A DNA stretch of 64,000 bases from Tenuifilum sp040752515 (lineage in GTDB: Bacteria > Bacteroidota > Bacteroidia > Bacteroidales > Tenuifilaceae). The notes beneath the pieces were generated by a model. That model saw nothing but the letters and a program-made list of their open reading frames with translations. It ran no database searches and was not told where the DNA came from. This document shows positions 1-9,966 of this stretch, in pieces; position 1 is the first letter of the stretch; every line of letters starts with the position of its first letter. A program made the translations under genes and the position numbers. The stretch covers positions 41,902 through 105,901 of the forward strand of contig JBFMGQ010000010.1 in assembly GCA_040752515.1 (NCBI GenBank), in the 5' to 3' direction.

Positions 1-1
1 T

Positions 2-3000
2 GGACCTGCAAGTAATGGGCTAAACAACCTGTACGAGCTGATGACCACTACCTATGCAGGTATTCGCGATATAGCCGATGTAAGTAATGTGCTTCTTCCA
101 CTGGAATCGCAGGGATTTACTGGTGGGCGCGATTACGAGAAGATTGAGTATGCCCGTAAGCTTTCGTCAAATGAGTTTTCGCTGAATCAGTCATTAGGCT
201 ATATCTCTTTATCGTCGGCTTTGAATAGCGATGAGGTGCTTGCCGTAGCCTATGAATACACTTATAATGGCCAAACCTACAAGGTGGGTGAATTCTCCAC
301 CGATGGGGTGGAGGCCCCCAAAGCGCTAATCCTTAAACTGCTGAAAGGAACAAACCTTAGCCCCAAAATGCCCACATGGAGGTTGATGATGAAGAATATT
401 TACTCCATGAATGCCTACCAGATTAGTAAAGATGAGTTTAGACTTGATATTTTTTACCAGGACGATGCCACCGGCACGCCGGTAAACTACTTAAAGGAAG
501 GTAATATTGCTGAGGTGCCCCTTATTAAGGTTCTCAACCTCGATAACCTGAACAACCAGCTCGATGCTTTTTCCGATGGGGTTTTCGATTTTATTGAAGG
601 TGTTACCATAAACTCGGCAAGCGGTAAAATTATTTTCCCAGTTCTTGAACCCTTTGGTCGCGATTTGGCATCGCGAATAGGTGATCCGGCCATTGCTCAG
701 AAATATGTTTTCCAAGAACTTTACGATTCCTCATTAACCAAGGCGCGTCAGGTAGCCGATAAGAACAAGTTTATAATTGGGGGTACCTACAAATCGGCTG
801 GGGGATCGGAAATATTCCTTAATGCCCCAAATATCCCAAAGGGTGCGGTGGTTGTAACCGCCGGAGGTGTTAAGCTACAGGAAGATGTCGATTTTATTGT
901 TGACTATAACCTGGGTACGGTACGAATTATTAATCAGGGCTTACTTGAATCAGGAACACCCATTCGCGTTGCCGTTGAGAGCAATGCCCTTTTTAGCTTA
1001 CAAACCAAAACCCTGGTGGGCACCCATTTCGATTACCGTTTTTCCGACAACTTTAACGTAGGGGCAACCATAATGAACCTAACGGAGCGCCCGCTAACCC
1101 AAAAAGTTAGCTTTGGAAACGAAGCCATATCAAACACCATTTGGGGCTTTAATACATCTTACCAGACCGAATCGAAATTCCTGACCAAAATGGTCGATTT
1201 TCTACCTTTCATTCAAACCAAGGAGAAATCGACAATTACCTTTGATGCAGAGTTCGCGCAGTTAATTCCTGGGCACTCCCGTGCCATTGGTAAAGCAGGG
1301 ACAGTCTATATTGATGATTTTGAGGGCAGCAGCACGTCGCTCGACATTCGTTCATGGGTGGAGTGGAAGCTGGCAAGTACTCCCCAGGGGCAGCCCGAAA
1401 TGTTTCCCGAGGCATCATTCTCAAACGATTTACGGTATGGCTATAACCGTGCCCATTTAGCGTGGTACTATATCGACCCGCTTTTCCTGCGCAATACATC
1501 ACTTACCCCTTCGTATCTCAGAAATAATAAAGAGCTGCAGGGAAACCATTTTGTACGCGAAATATTTGAACGTGAGCTCTTCCCAAATAAGAATACGCCG
1601 CAAGGGCAACCAACAAATATCTCTGTACTGAACCTTGCATATTATCCTACGGAGCGAGGTCAGTATAACTTCAACACCACTGAACTTGATGCAAATGGGA
1701 AATTGATTGATCCCCAAAGGCGATGGGCTGGCATAATGCGAAACCTCAGCACAACCGATTTTGAGGCATCGAATATTGAGTACATTGAATTCTGGTTGAT
1801 GGATCCCTTTGTTTACGATACTCTGCATAAGGGTGGCGATTTCTATATCAATCTTGGAAATATCTCCGAGGATATTTTAAAGGATGGGCGAAAATCGTTT
1901 GAGAATGGTTTGCCCACATCGGCCGAGGAATTGGCAAAAACCGATCAAACGGCTTGGGGGCGTGTGCCTACAAAGCAGTATCTACCAGTGGGCTTTGATA
2001 ACGATCAAACCAAACGTCCCTTTCAGGATATTGGTTTGGATGGTCTTTCGTCAGCAGTTGATCTAGATGGCGATGGAACCGCCGATGAGCAGTTTTTCTT
2101 TTCGGAGTATATCAATCAGCTTCGTAATAAGATAACCGATAGCGATGTACTTGCCGGATTCGAAACCGACCCTGCTGGCGATAATTTCAGGCATTACCTA
2201 AATGGCATATACGATCAACAGCGGGCTACAATCCTCGACCGTTACAAGTACTTTAACGGAACCGAGAATAACTCACCCGTTGCCACAGGAACCACCTCGC
2301 AGCAAAGCTATTCAACCCCCGATGTGGAGGAGTTGGGTACCGATAACACCATGAACGAGAACGAAGCGTATTACCAGTACCGCATCTCACTTCGTCCACA
2401 GGACATGGAGGTTGGTAAGAACTTTATAACCAACGTTATAGTTGGCGAAAAGGATAAAGTTTTGAATAAACCCGTTAAGTGGTATCAGTTCAAGGTACCC
2501 ATTACAGAGTACGAAAAGGTAGTGGGACCCATTGAGGATTTTAAGTCGATCCGTTTTATGAGGATGATCCTTCGGGGTTTCGAGGATACAGTTATTCTGC
2601 GTTTTGCTACGCTCCATTTGGTTCGAAGCGAGTGGAGGAAGTATAATTTCTCATTGATACAGGGACAGGAGGGCATGCCCGTTAGCGATTTACCGGTAGG
2701 TAGCTTATCGATATCTACGGTAAATATTGAAGAGAACGACAAGCGAACACCTGTAAACTATGTGTTACCACCAGGCGTGGATAGGGTTATTGACCCCAGT
2801 CAGCCCCAGCTGATACAGCTTAACGAACAAGCCATGGAGTACCGGGTAACCGACTTGGCCGATGGCGATGCCCGTGCATCATTCAAAAATGTTAACATAG
2901 ATATTAGGCAGTACAAGCGTCTTAAAATGGACGTTCATGCCGAAGCCATTGAAGGGTACCCGCTTAACGATTACGAGGTAACAGCATTCGTTCGAATTGG

Positions 3001-6000
3001 ATCCGATTACAATACAAACTATTACGAATACGAGGTACCCTTAAAGCTAACCCCATACGGTTTTTACTATAATAACCGGGAGCGCGACCGTGAGTTGGTT
3101 TGGCCAAGAGAGAATGTAATCGATATCGATCTTGATAAACTTGTTGATGTTAAGGTTGCCCGTAATAATGCCATGCAAAAATCAGGCTCTCTGATTACCC
3201 TTAGCACGGTGTATACGGTACAGGATGGCAAACGTAAACTGAAAGTTACCGGTAATCCTAATCTTAGCAACGTTAAGGTGATAATGATAGGTATTCGGAA
3301 CCCTGCCGATGATCGCCTGCCCAAGACGGTTATTGCATGGTTCAACGAGTTGAGGCTTACCAATTTTAACGATCAAAGCGGATGGGCTGCCAATGCTCGT
3401 TTATCGGCAAAACTTGCCGATTTAGGAATGGTTACGGTTGCTGGTACAACCATCACTCCCGGTTTTGGCTCTATTGAAAAGAAGGTGAATGAGCGAAGCA
3501 AGGAAACCCTTTACCAATACGATATCAACTCAACCCTTGAGCTGGGTAAGTTCTTCCCCTCGTCATTTAACATCAAAATACCTATGTTTATCGGTTTTGG
3601 TGAGTCGATGGCAAACCCACAGTACAACCCACTAGATCCCGATATCCTGCTCGACGATGCCTTACGGAATTCTTCGGAAAGGGAGAGGGATTCTGTTAAA
3701 CGCATTGCGCAGGATTATACCCGAAGGAGGAGCATAAACTTTACCAATGTTAAGATTGACAAAATGGGATCCAAACCCCATCTTTGGGATCCGGCTAACA
3801 TATCGGTAAGTTACGCCTACAGCGAGATATTCTCCCGAAATGTTAGAATCGATCATCGAATTCAGCGAAATATTCGTGGAGCATTCACCTATAACTATAA
3901 CCGACAGCCCAAGTATATTACACCTTTTAGCAAGATAAAATGGTTAAACTCAAACTATTTGGCATTAATCCGCGATTTTAATTTCAACCTATTCCCAACC
4001 CAACTCTCGTTCCGAACCGATTTGAACAGGAACTACTTTGAACAGCAGTTCCGAAACATTCAGAATCCCAATCAGGTGTTCCTACCCACATTCTCAAAGG
4101 ATTTTATGTGGAACAGGAACTACTCCTTGAACTGGGATATAACCCAATCGGTTAAGTTCGATTTTGTGGCAACTGCCACGGCACGTATCGATGAGCCTGA
4201 AGGTATGGTTGATAGGTATAGGGATAGGGACAGGTATGAGCAGTGGAAGGATTCGGTTTGGCAGAATATTCGTCGCGGTGGACGAAACACCATGTACAAT
4301 CATCAGTTTAACATCACCTACTCATTACCGCTAAGTAAAATACCCCTACTCAATTGGATTAGCGTAACATCGCGCTATACCGGGATATACCGTTGGCAGG
4401 CTGGACCAATCCTGGCCGATACCTCACGGTTCGATCCCGGTAACACGGTTCAGAACTCCAACACCATTCAGCTAAATGGCCAAATCAACATTAATACCTT
4501 ATTTAATAAGGTGGGCTATTTGAAACGGGTTAACCAACAATTTGACCAAAGGGCAAGAGGGGCTGCGCCCCAAACGCGCACGGTTAAATACGAGGAGGAA
4601 AAGGTTAACCTGAGGGCTAATGCTACCAAGGTTATAGTCCACAAGCTAAAAACCGAAAAGGTAACCGTTAAGGTATTCGATTCGAATGGCAAAGAGGTAA
4701 AGGTTAGTTCACAAGTTCGGGGCGACACCAAAGTGGCCATTAAAACCGATACCGATTACAAGAACTGTAAAGTTGTGGTTGAAGGGAAAGTTCCTGAAAA
4801 GATAAACCCTATCAAGTTTGCTCTTGAAACTACACTACGGCTATTGATGAGCGTAAAGAGCATAGGGGCTTCGTACACTGAAACAAATGGAACACTACTC
4901 CCTGGCTATAAACCGGGTGTGAATTACTTAGGTACAGCTAGTTTCAATGGCATTCTTGCTCCGGGATGGGAGTTTGTAGCCGGCTGGCAAGACCCCGATT
5001 TTGCGTGGAAGGCTGCTACCAATGGTTGGCTTACCCGTGATACTTCATTTAATACACCTGTAGTATTCACCCGTAACGAAACCCTTAATTTCCGCACAAC
5101 GCTTGAACCCCTCCCGAATTTCCGATTCGATATTAGTGCTACTCGTACTTTCAGTAAAAGCAACAGCAAAATATTCAAATCCGATGGATTGGATTCCTAT
5201 AGGGTGCTTAGCCCACTAACCACAGGTAATTTTAGTATTAGTGTTTTAACAATAGGAACGGCATTCGAAGGCAGCAGCAAGGCTAAGAGTTCTAAGGCTT
5301 TTGAGAGGATGAAACAGAACCGTTTGGCTATTGCCTATAGGCTTCGCGATAGGAGGGTTGCAAATCCATCGCAGGGTTACGATCCATCGGTTATTGATCC
5401 TGTAACCGGTTTCCCCGATGGTTATGGGCCACTATCGCAAGATGTTCTCAGGGCTTCATTCCTGGCAGCATACACTAATACATCACCTAGCAAGGTGTCG
5501 CTTAGAGATTTCCCTTTAGTACCTATGCCTAACTGGCAACTATCGTACGACGGCTTGGCTAAAATGAAACCCTTTAAGCGCTGGTTCAAGTCCATTACCC
5601 TGAACCATGGTTACCGTTCACTATACACCATTGGGGCTTTCACAAGCAATCTTACCTATGCACCCGACGATGACGGGTTTAGCTATGTTCGGAATATAAA
5701 TGGCGACTTTGTTCCTCAAAACGAAATCACTAACGTTGCCATCAACGAACAATTTACTCCGCTTATCGGACTGGACCTGGGATGGAATAATAACCTCACC
5801 AATCGAATTGAGATTAAGAATAGCCGCTCGCTGGCCATGAGTTTTGCCAACAATCAGCTTACAGAGATTTATGGGAATGAGTTCATTGTTGGAGCTGGCT
5901 ATAGGTTTGAAGATTTACCCCTGATTTTCCAAGCCGAGGATGGGGGTAAAAAAGCCATAAAAAGCGACTTGCGGTTAACTGTTGACTTTTCGCTGCGCGA

Positions 6001-6220
6001 TAACACCACCATTCTTCGAAAGCTGGTTGAGGATTCCAACGATATCATTGCTGGTCAACTTATAAGTACTATTAAAACTGCTGCCGATTACCGAATTAAC
6101 GAAAAGGTGACCATTCGCCTGTTTTTCGACCGTACTCTTAATAATCCTAAGGTTTCCAGAACCTTCAGGACAACCAATACCAGCTTTGGATTTAGTGTGA
6201 GATTTGAGCTGGTAAACTAA
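2..6220 (+). CDS. sprA: SprA, type IX secretion outer-membrane translocon (5' truncated)
   Basis: The frame is open from base 2 through the internal ATG at 41, so the window edge cuts the gene; 2,072 residues are visible and, since family members run to about 2,400 residues, roughly 300 N-terminal residues are missing. SprA forms the giant single-chain beta-barrel of the type IX secretion system that exports proteins with C-terminal sorting signals. Seen: long alternating beta-strand sequence rich in aromatic residues and Asn, a DDFEGSS segment near residue 425 of the frame counted from base 41 that is typical of SprA, an internal DGDGTADEQFF loop, and a C-terminal strand ending in FSVRFELVN. 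No other T9SS gene is in the window, so it is a scattered component. Next gene gcvH has its own promoter. Confidence 0.95.
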   Translation, partial: GPASNGLNNLYELMTTTYAGIRDIADVSNVLLPLESQGFTGGRDYEKIEYARKLSSNEFSLNQSLGYISLSSALNSDEVLAVAYEYTYNGQTYKVGEFSTDGVEAPKALILKLLKGTNLSPKMPTWRLMMKNIYSMNAYQISKDEFRLDIFYQDDATGTPVNYLKEGNIAEVPLIKVLNLDNLNNQLDAFSDGVFDFIEGVTINSASGKIIFPVLEPFGRDLASRIGDPAIAQKYVFQELYDSSLTKARQVADKNKFIIGGTYKSAGGSEIFLNAPNIPKGAVVVTAGGVKLQEDVDFIVDYNLGTVRIINQGLLESGTPIRVAVESNALFSLQTKTLVGTHFDYRFSDNFNVGATIMNLTERPLTQKVSFGNEAISNTIWGFNTSYQTESKFLTKMVDFLPFIQTKEKSTITFDAEFAQLIPGHSRAIGKAGTVYIDDFEGSSTSLDIRSWVEWKLASTPQGQPEMFPEASFSNDLRYGYNRAHLAWYYIDPLFLRNTSLTPSYLRNNKELQGNHFVREIFERELFPNKNTPQGQPTNISVLNLAYYPTERGQYNFNTTELDANGKLIDPQRRWAGIMRNLSTTDFEASNIEYIEFWLMDPFVYDTLHKGGDFYINLGNISEDILKDGRKSFENGLPTSAEELAKTDQTAWGRVPTKQYLPVGFDNDQTKRPFQDIGLDGLSSAVDLDGDGTADEQFFFSEYINQLRNKITDSDVLAGFETDPAGDNFRHYLNGIYDQQRATILDRYKYFNGTENNSPVATGTTSQQSYSTPDVEELGTDNTMNENEAYYQYRISLRPQDMEVGKNFITNVIVGEKDKVLNKPVKWYQFKVPITEYEKVVGPIEDFKSIRFMRMILRGFEDTVILRFATLHLVRSEWRKYNFSLIQGQEGMPVSDLPVGSLSISTVNIEENDKRTPVNYVLPPGVDRVIDPSQPQLIQLNEQAMEYRVTDLADGDARASFKNVNIDIRQYKRLKMDVHAEAIEGYPLNDYEVTAFVRIGSDYNTNYYEYEVPLKLTPYGFYYNNRERDRELVWPRENVIDIDLDKLVDVKVARNNAMQKSGSLITLSTVYTVQDGKRKLKVTGNPNLSNVKVIMIGIRNPADDRLPKTVIAWFNELRLTNFNDQSGWAANARLSAKLADLGMVTVAGTTITPGFGSIEKKVNERSKETLYQYDINSTLELGKFFPSSFNIKIPMFIGFGESMANPQYNPLDPDILLDDALRNSSERERDSVKRIAQDYTRRRSINFTNVKIDKMGSKPHLWDPANISVSYAYSEIFSRNVRIDHRIQRNIRGAFTYNYNRQPKYITPFSKIKWLNSNYLALIRDFNFNLFPTQLSFRTDLNRNYFEQQFRNIQNPNQVFLPTFSKDFMWNRNYSLNWDITQSVKFDFVATATARIDEPEGMVDRYRDRDRYEQWKDSVWQNIRRGGRNTMYNHQFNITYSLPLSKIPLLNWISVTSRYTGIYRWQAGPILADTSRFDPGNTVQNSNTIQLNGQININTLFNKVGYLKRVNQQFDQRARGAAPQTRTVKYEEEKVNLRANATKVIVHKLKTEKVTVKVFDSNGKEVKVSSQVRGDTKVAIKTDTDYKNCKVVVEGKVPEKINPIKFALETTLRLLMSVKSIGASYTETNGTLLPGYKPGVNYLGTASFNGILAPGWEFVAGWQDPDFAWKAATNGWLTRDTSFNTPVVFTRNETLNFRTTLEPLPNFRFDISATRTFSKSNSKIFKSDGLDSYRVLSPLTTGNFSISVLTIGTAFEGSSKAKSSKAFERMKQNRLAIAYRLRDRRVANPSQGYDPSVIDPVTGFPDGYGPLSQDVLRASFLAAYTNTSPSKVSLRDFPLVPMPNWQLSYDGLAKMKPFKRWFKSITLNHGYRSLYTIGAFTSNLTYAPDDDGFSYVRNINGDFVPQNEITNVAINEQFTPLIGLDLGWNNNLTNRIEIKNSRSLAMSFANNQLTEIYGNEFIVGAGYRFEDLPLIFQAEDGGKKAIKSDLRLTVDFSLRDNTTILRKLVEDSNDIIAGQLISTIKTAADYRINEKVTIRLFFDRTLNNPKVSRTFRTTNTSFGFSVRFELVN

Positions 6221-6262
6221 TGTGCTGAACAACATATTGCATCCATTAAAAAAACAGTTCGA

Positions 6263-6296
6263 TTTGAACTTTCAATTTTAAAATTCACTACTTTTG
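6263..6296 (+). promoter_or_regulatory. Bacteroidota-type promoter of gcvH
   Basis: TACTTTTG at 6289-6296 matches the TAnnTTTG -7 element, and TTTG at 6263-6266 can serve as the -33 element. It lies about 40 bases before the gcvH start. Confidence 0.55.
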
Positions 6297-6337
6297 AACA
6301 TCTAAATCTTAAGTATAACACTTAAATAAACAATACT

Positions 6338-6721
6338 ATGAATATTCCATCGAACCTAAAGTACACAAAGGATCACGAGTGGATCAAGGATGAAGGCAAT
6401 GGTATGGCTACTGTTGGGGTTACCGATTTTGCCCAATCGCAACTTGGCGACATTGTGTTCATCGAGATTGAAACACAAGGAGAAACACTTGCAAAGGAAG
6501 AGGTTTTTGGTACCATTGAAGCCGTTAAAACCGTTTCCGATATGTTCATGCCTGTTGGCGGTGAGGTAGTTGAAGTTAACCCTAAGGTTACTGAACAGCC
6601 CGATATCGTTAACAAGGATCCCTATGGCGAAGGCTGGATGATTAAAATTAAAATGACCAATCCTGCTGAGCTAAACGAATTGCTTGATGCAGAGCAGTAT
6701 AAAGGAATTATCAACGAGTAA
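6338..6721 (+). CDS. gcvH: Glycine cleavage system H protein
   Basis: Lipoyl carrier protein of the glycine cleavage complex; its lipoyl-lysine arm shuttles the aminomethyl group between the P, T and L proteins. The 127-residue length is normal. Seen: the KYTKDHEW N-terminus, the GDIVFIEI strand and the lipoylation motif EAVKTVSD, where Lys64 is the expected attachment site. The gene stands alone between its own promoter and a strong terminator; gcvP and gcvT are not in the window. The lipoyl domain can also serve lipoate metabolism, but the sequence is a standard GcvH. Confidence 0.97.
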   Translation: MNIPSNLKYTKDHEWIKDEGNGMATVGVTDFAQSQLGDIVFIEIETQGETLAKEEVFGTIEAVKTVSDMFMPVGGEVVEVNPKVTEQPDIVNKDPYGEGWMIKIKMTNPAELNELLDAEQYKGIINE

Positions 6722-6724
6722 AAT

Positions 6725-6751
6725 AAAAAACCCCGCACCGCGGGGTTTTTT
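6725..6751. terminator. Bidirectional terminator between gcvH and thiL
   Basis: A-run, stem CCCCGC/GCGGGG (6731-6736 with 6740-6745), loop ACC, then a T-run. It works for gcvH on plus and for thiL on minus, whose stop codon lies 5 bases away. Confidence 0.9.
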
Positions 6752-6755
6752 ATTG

Positions 6756-7802
6756 TTATTCTTTTTGTAAGGCATTCCAGCCCTGTGCAGTAATCCTAAT
6801 ATCTTCACCTGAAGGGGGTATCATGTAGGCACCCAGGTGAGGTTCAACAATATGACCTATAACTCTTACTCCTTCCATACTATCAACTACTTGATATTCC
6901 GATAAAGGAACAGTGAACAGCAGTTCATAGTCCTCACCGCCATTCATGGCTGCTGTATATACATCGATACTAAATTCCTCCGCCATTTTTGCGGTTTGCT
7001 CATCAATAGGGATTTTTTCCATGTAGATTCTGCAACCCACATTTGAACTCTTGCATATATGTAGTAGTTCCGACGAAAGGCCATCGGAAACATCAATCAT
7101 TGAAGTTGGCTTAACACCTGCCTTGCGGAGGCTTTCAATAATGTTCTTACGGGCTTCGGGCTTTAGTATTCGCTCCAGAATATAGTCGTAGCCTTCCAGC
7201 TTAGGTTTGGCTGTTTGGTTCGATATAAAAATTCGTTTTTCACGTTCAAGCAGCTGAAGCCCCATGTAGGCTGCTCCTAGGTTGCCAGTTACGCAAATCA
7301 AATCGTTAACCTTTGCCCCGCTTCGGTAAACAATATCGGTTTCGTTTGCCTTGCCTATTGCGGTAATACTAATGGTCATTCCGGTCATCGATGAGGTGGT
7401 ATCGCCTCCTACCATATCTACATTATAATTATCGCAGGCAAGCTTTATACCTTTATATATTTCTTCCAAATCTTCAACACAAAATCGTTTGGAAACACCT
7501 ATGGAAACAGTAACCTGCATGGGGATTGCGTTCATGGCATATACATCACTTAGGTTCACCACAATGGCTTTGTACCCTAAGTGTTTTAAGGGGGTGTAAG
7601 TAAGGTCAAAATGGATTCCCTCGAGCAGTAAATCGGTAGTAACCACTAAGCACTCACCATTACCTATCGATATTACTGCTGCATCATCGCCAACACCCTT
7701 AATCGTTTCGCTGCGTTTTGGGGCAAATGGCTCGGTTAGCCTGTCAATCAATTTAAATTCTCCCAGTTCATACAATTCGGTTCTTTTGGATGTATCGTTC
7801 AT
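6756..7802 (-). CDS. thiL: Thiamine-monophosphate kinase
   Basis: Phosphorylates thiamine monophosphate to the cofactor thiamine diphosphate using ATP. 348 residues from the chosen ATG, typical for the family. Seen: GVGDDAAVI near the N-terminus (Mg-ATP site), DLLLEGIHFDL, VVNLSDVYAMNA, MVGGDTTSS, SMIDVSDGLSSEL and NGGEDYELLFTV, the PurM/ThiL-fold motifs in family order. The frame extends to a TTG at 7823, but the promoter element at 7821-7828 would then lie at the start codon, so the ATG at 7802 is preferred. No other thiamine genes are adjacent and no TPP riboswitch is recognisable upstream. Confidence 0.95.
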   Translation of the reverse strand: MNDTSKRTELYELGEFKLIDRLTEPFAPKRSETIKGVGDDAAVISIGNGECLVVTTDLLLEGIHFDLTYTPLKHLGYKAIVVNLSDVYAMNAIPMQVTVSIGVSKRFCVEDLEEIYKGIKLACDNYNVDMVGGDTTSSMTGMTISITAIGKANETDIVYRSGAKVNDLICVTGNLGAAYMGLQLLEREKRIFISNQTAKPKLEGYDYILERILKPEARKNIIESLRKAGVKPTSMIDVSDGLSSELLHICKSSNVGCRIYMEKIPIDEQTAKMAEEFSIDVYTAAMNGGEDYELLFTVPLSEYQVVDSMEGVRVIGHIVEPHLGAYMIPPSGEDIRITAQGWNALQKE

Positions 7803-7820
7803 TTCTAAACAATTTTTCTG

Positions 7821-7848
7821 CAAACCTACATCAAATTAGAATAACCAA
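7821..7848 (-). promoter_or_regulatory. Promoter of thiL
   Basis: Minus-strand TAGGTTTG (complement of 7821-7828) fits TAnnTTTG; a TTG at 7848-7846 lies 17 bases upstream of it. The inferred transcript start near 7814 supports translation from the ATG at 7802. Confidence 0.5.
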
Positions 7849-7871
7849 AATGCAATTACATTCTTTTTTGG

Positions 7872-7879
7872 TAGTTTTG
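7872..7879 (+). promoter_or_regulatory. -7 element for the M23 peptidase gene
   Basis: TAGTTTTG matches TAnnTTTG, 20 bases before the ATG. No clear TTG at -33 is visible. Confidence 0.45.
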
Positions 7880-7899
7880 GGGCAAAATTCAGCGGCAAT

Positions 7900-9177
7900 A
7901 TGCTTAAAAAGATTTTACCCATATTATTTCTCTCGGTAATTACGGTGCTTTTAGTAGATTATTTTATTGGGACAGCGGATATAAAACTCTACACTCCCTC
8001 CCAGGCCTTAAAACCCAAAGCCGATGAGCCTCAACCCATGCTGGAGTATGGCATTCCGGTCGACTCGTTTTATGTTACTGAGTACACCGTGAAAAGGGAC
8101 CAAACCTTAGGTAAAATACTTTTCGGTTTAAACATTCCTGGAGATGTTAACGCTTTTCTGCTTTCGTTAACTCCCGATGTTTTTGATGTGAAAAAGGTAA
8201 GGGTTGGTGCCAGGTATAAGATTTTTTCTCGTAAAGATTCGGTGCAAACCCCTGCTTATTTGGTATATGAAGTATCGCCGGTTGAGTACTTTGTTTTTAA
8301 CCTTACCGACTCGCTTTACGTTTACCCATTCAAGAAGAATATTGTCCCTGTAAGGAAAATCTCCGAAGCCGAAATCAAAACATCGCTTTGGGTTGATATG
8401 AAAGCCAACGGGCTAAACCCCATGCTTGCTTTGGAACTATCCGATATATTTGCTTGGACAGTCGATTTCTTCGGGCTATTTAAAGGCGATAAGTTCAGGG
8501 TGATGTACGATGAACTATATGTCGATAGCGCATCAATAGGTATAGGCACCATTTATGCCGCATGGTTCGAGCATCGTGGAGAGAGGTTTTACGCATTCAG
8601 GTTTGAGCAGGATTCCGTTGCCAGCTACTGGGACGAGAATGGCAACTCGCTTCGCAAGTCATTCCTCAAAGCGCCTCTTCGCTTTTCACGTATTTCAAGT
8701 AGGTTTAGCGGCAATCGTTTTCATCCTGTCCTCAAGATTTATAGGCCTCATTCAGGGGTTGACTATGCTGCACCCGAAGGAACACCAGTAATGGCGCTTG
8801 GCGATGGAGTGGTAATAGATATAGGCTACGATAGAGCCGCAGGTAATTTTGTTAAAATTCGCCATAACAGCGTGTACACTACCGGTTACAACCATTTCTC
8901 AAAGTTTGCCAAGGGTATTTCAAAGGGCGTAAGGGTTAAGCAAGGCGATATTATTGGTTATGTGGGAAAGACAGGCTATGCCACTGGCCCACATCTCGAT
9001 ATGCGGGTTTGGATGAACGGTTCACCCATAGACCCCTTAAAAATGAAATCGCCACCCGTGGAGCCGGTGAAGCGCGAAAACCTTGAGGCTTTCAAGAATG
9101 TGGTAGCCTCGTTCTCTGCTCAGCTCGATAGCATCCAGCCAGGTACAAAAATGTATTACGCAGCTCAAAAGGAATAG
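7900..9177 (+). CDS. M23 family (LytM-type) metallopeptidase, membrane anchored
   Basis: Probable peptidoglycan endopeptidase or endopeptidase regulator in the periplasm. 425 residues: an N-terminal hydrophobic anchor (residues 1-22), a long middle region with a LysM/OapA-like YTVKRDQTLGKIL segment near residue 60, then the M23 domain from about residue 265. Seen: the HSGVD motif (His284, Asp288) and the central His332 in YNHFSK. The last motif, usually HxH, reads His365-Leu-Asp367, so one histidine is replaced by aspartate. That may still bind metal or may mark a non-catalytic regulator; the sequence alone does not decide. Three bases separate it from tatD, so the two are probably cotranscribed. 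Confidence 0.88.
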   Translation: MLKKILPILFLSVITVLLVDYFIGTADIKLYTPSQALKPKADEPQPMLEYGIPVDSFYVTEYTVKRDQTLGKILFGLNIPGDVNAFLLSLTPDVFDVKKVRVGARYKIFSRKDSVQTPAYLVYEVSPVEYFVFNLTDSLYVYPFKKNIVPVRKISEAEIKTSLWVDMKANGLNPMLALELSDIFAWTVDFFGLFKGDKFRVMYDELYVDSASIGIGTIYAAWFEHRGERFYAFRFEQDSVASYWDENGNSLRKSFLKAPLRFSRISSRFSGNRFHPVLKIYRPHSGVDYAAPEGTPVMALGDGVVIDIGYDRAAGNFVKIRHNSVYTTGYNHFSKFAKGISKGVRVKQGDIIGYVGKTGYATGPHLDMRVWMNGSPIDPLKMKSPPVEPVKRENLEAFKNVVASFSAQLDSIQPGTKMYYAAQKE

Positions 9178-9180
9178 GAA

Positions 9181-9966
9181 ATGCTTTTAATCGATACTCA
9201 TTCCCATATTTTTTCCGAGGAGTTCGATGCCGATCGTGAAGCCGTTCTGAAACGTGCTGCGGAGGTAGGTGTTCGATATCATCTTTTACCTAATATCGAT
9301 TCAACTTCAACAAGGCGCATGCTCGATACTTGTTTTAGTTTTCCGCAATGTTTCCCTTTGATGGGCTTGCACCCCACATCGGTTAAAAGTGGGTTCGAAA
9401 GGGAGATTTACCATGTTGAAGAGCAGCTGGCAAAAGGAAAATTTTGGGGAATTGGTGAAATAGGTATCGATTTATACTGGGATAAAACGTTTTTCCCGCA
9501 GCAGCAGGAGGCGTTTCGTTACCAGCTAAGGTTAGCCAAAAAGCATAACCTTCCCGTTGTTATCCATTCCCGAAATTCTTTTAAGGAGATATTTGAGATA
9601 GTGGATCAGGAGATCGACGAAAACCTGCGAGGCGTTTTTCATAGCTTTACCGGAACCCTTCACGATTACAACCATATCGAGGATTACATGACATTTTACG
9701 TAGGTATTGGGGGAATTGTAACCTACAAGAATGGTGGAGTTGCCGAATTACTTTACCAAATGAACCCTGAAAAAATTTTGCTCGAAACGGATTCACCGTA
9801 TCTTTCCCCGGTGCCTGTCCGGGGAAAGCGTAACGAGAGCTATAATCTTATCTATGTAGCTGAAAAAATTGCCGACTTGCTGAATACATCCGTATATGAA
9901 GTTGCAAGGCAAACAACCCAGAACGCTGTAAAACTCTTCAAACTTGACATTGATGAAATCAGGTAA
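9181..9966 (+). CDS. TatD family metal-dependent hydrolase (DNase)
   Basis: Metal-dependent 3'-5' exonuclease family, cytoplasmic, linked to DNA and D-aminoacyl-tRNA processing. 261 residues, normal length. Seen: the DTHSHIF N-terminal metal motif, GEIGIDLYWD (bridging Glu), VIHSRNSF, GVFHSFTG and the terminal LETDSPYLSPVP motif with its Asp, all in TIM-barrel order. It follows the M23 gene by 3 bases and overlaps the asparaginase start by 14 bases, so the three form one operon. TatD next to an asparaginase is, as I recall it, a recurrent pair in Bacteroidota. Confidence 0.94.
   Translation: MLLIDTHSHIFSEEFDADREAVLKRAAEVGVRYHLLPNIDSTSTRRMLDTCFSFPQCFPLMGLHPTSVKSGFEREIYHVEEQLAKGKFWGIGEIGIDLYWDKTFFPQQQEAFRYQLRLAKKHNLPVVIHSRNSFKEIFEIVDQEIDENLRGVFHSFTGTLHDYNHIEDYMTFYVGIGGIVTYKNGGVAELLYQMNPEKILLETDSPYLSPVPVRGKRNESYNLIYVAEKIADLLNTSVYEVARQTTQNAVKLFKLDIDEIR

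Noticed and set aside
7803..7899. TPP riboswitch upstream of thiL
   Set aside because: No CUGAGA or other conserved THI-box segment is visible in this short leader.
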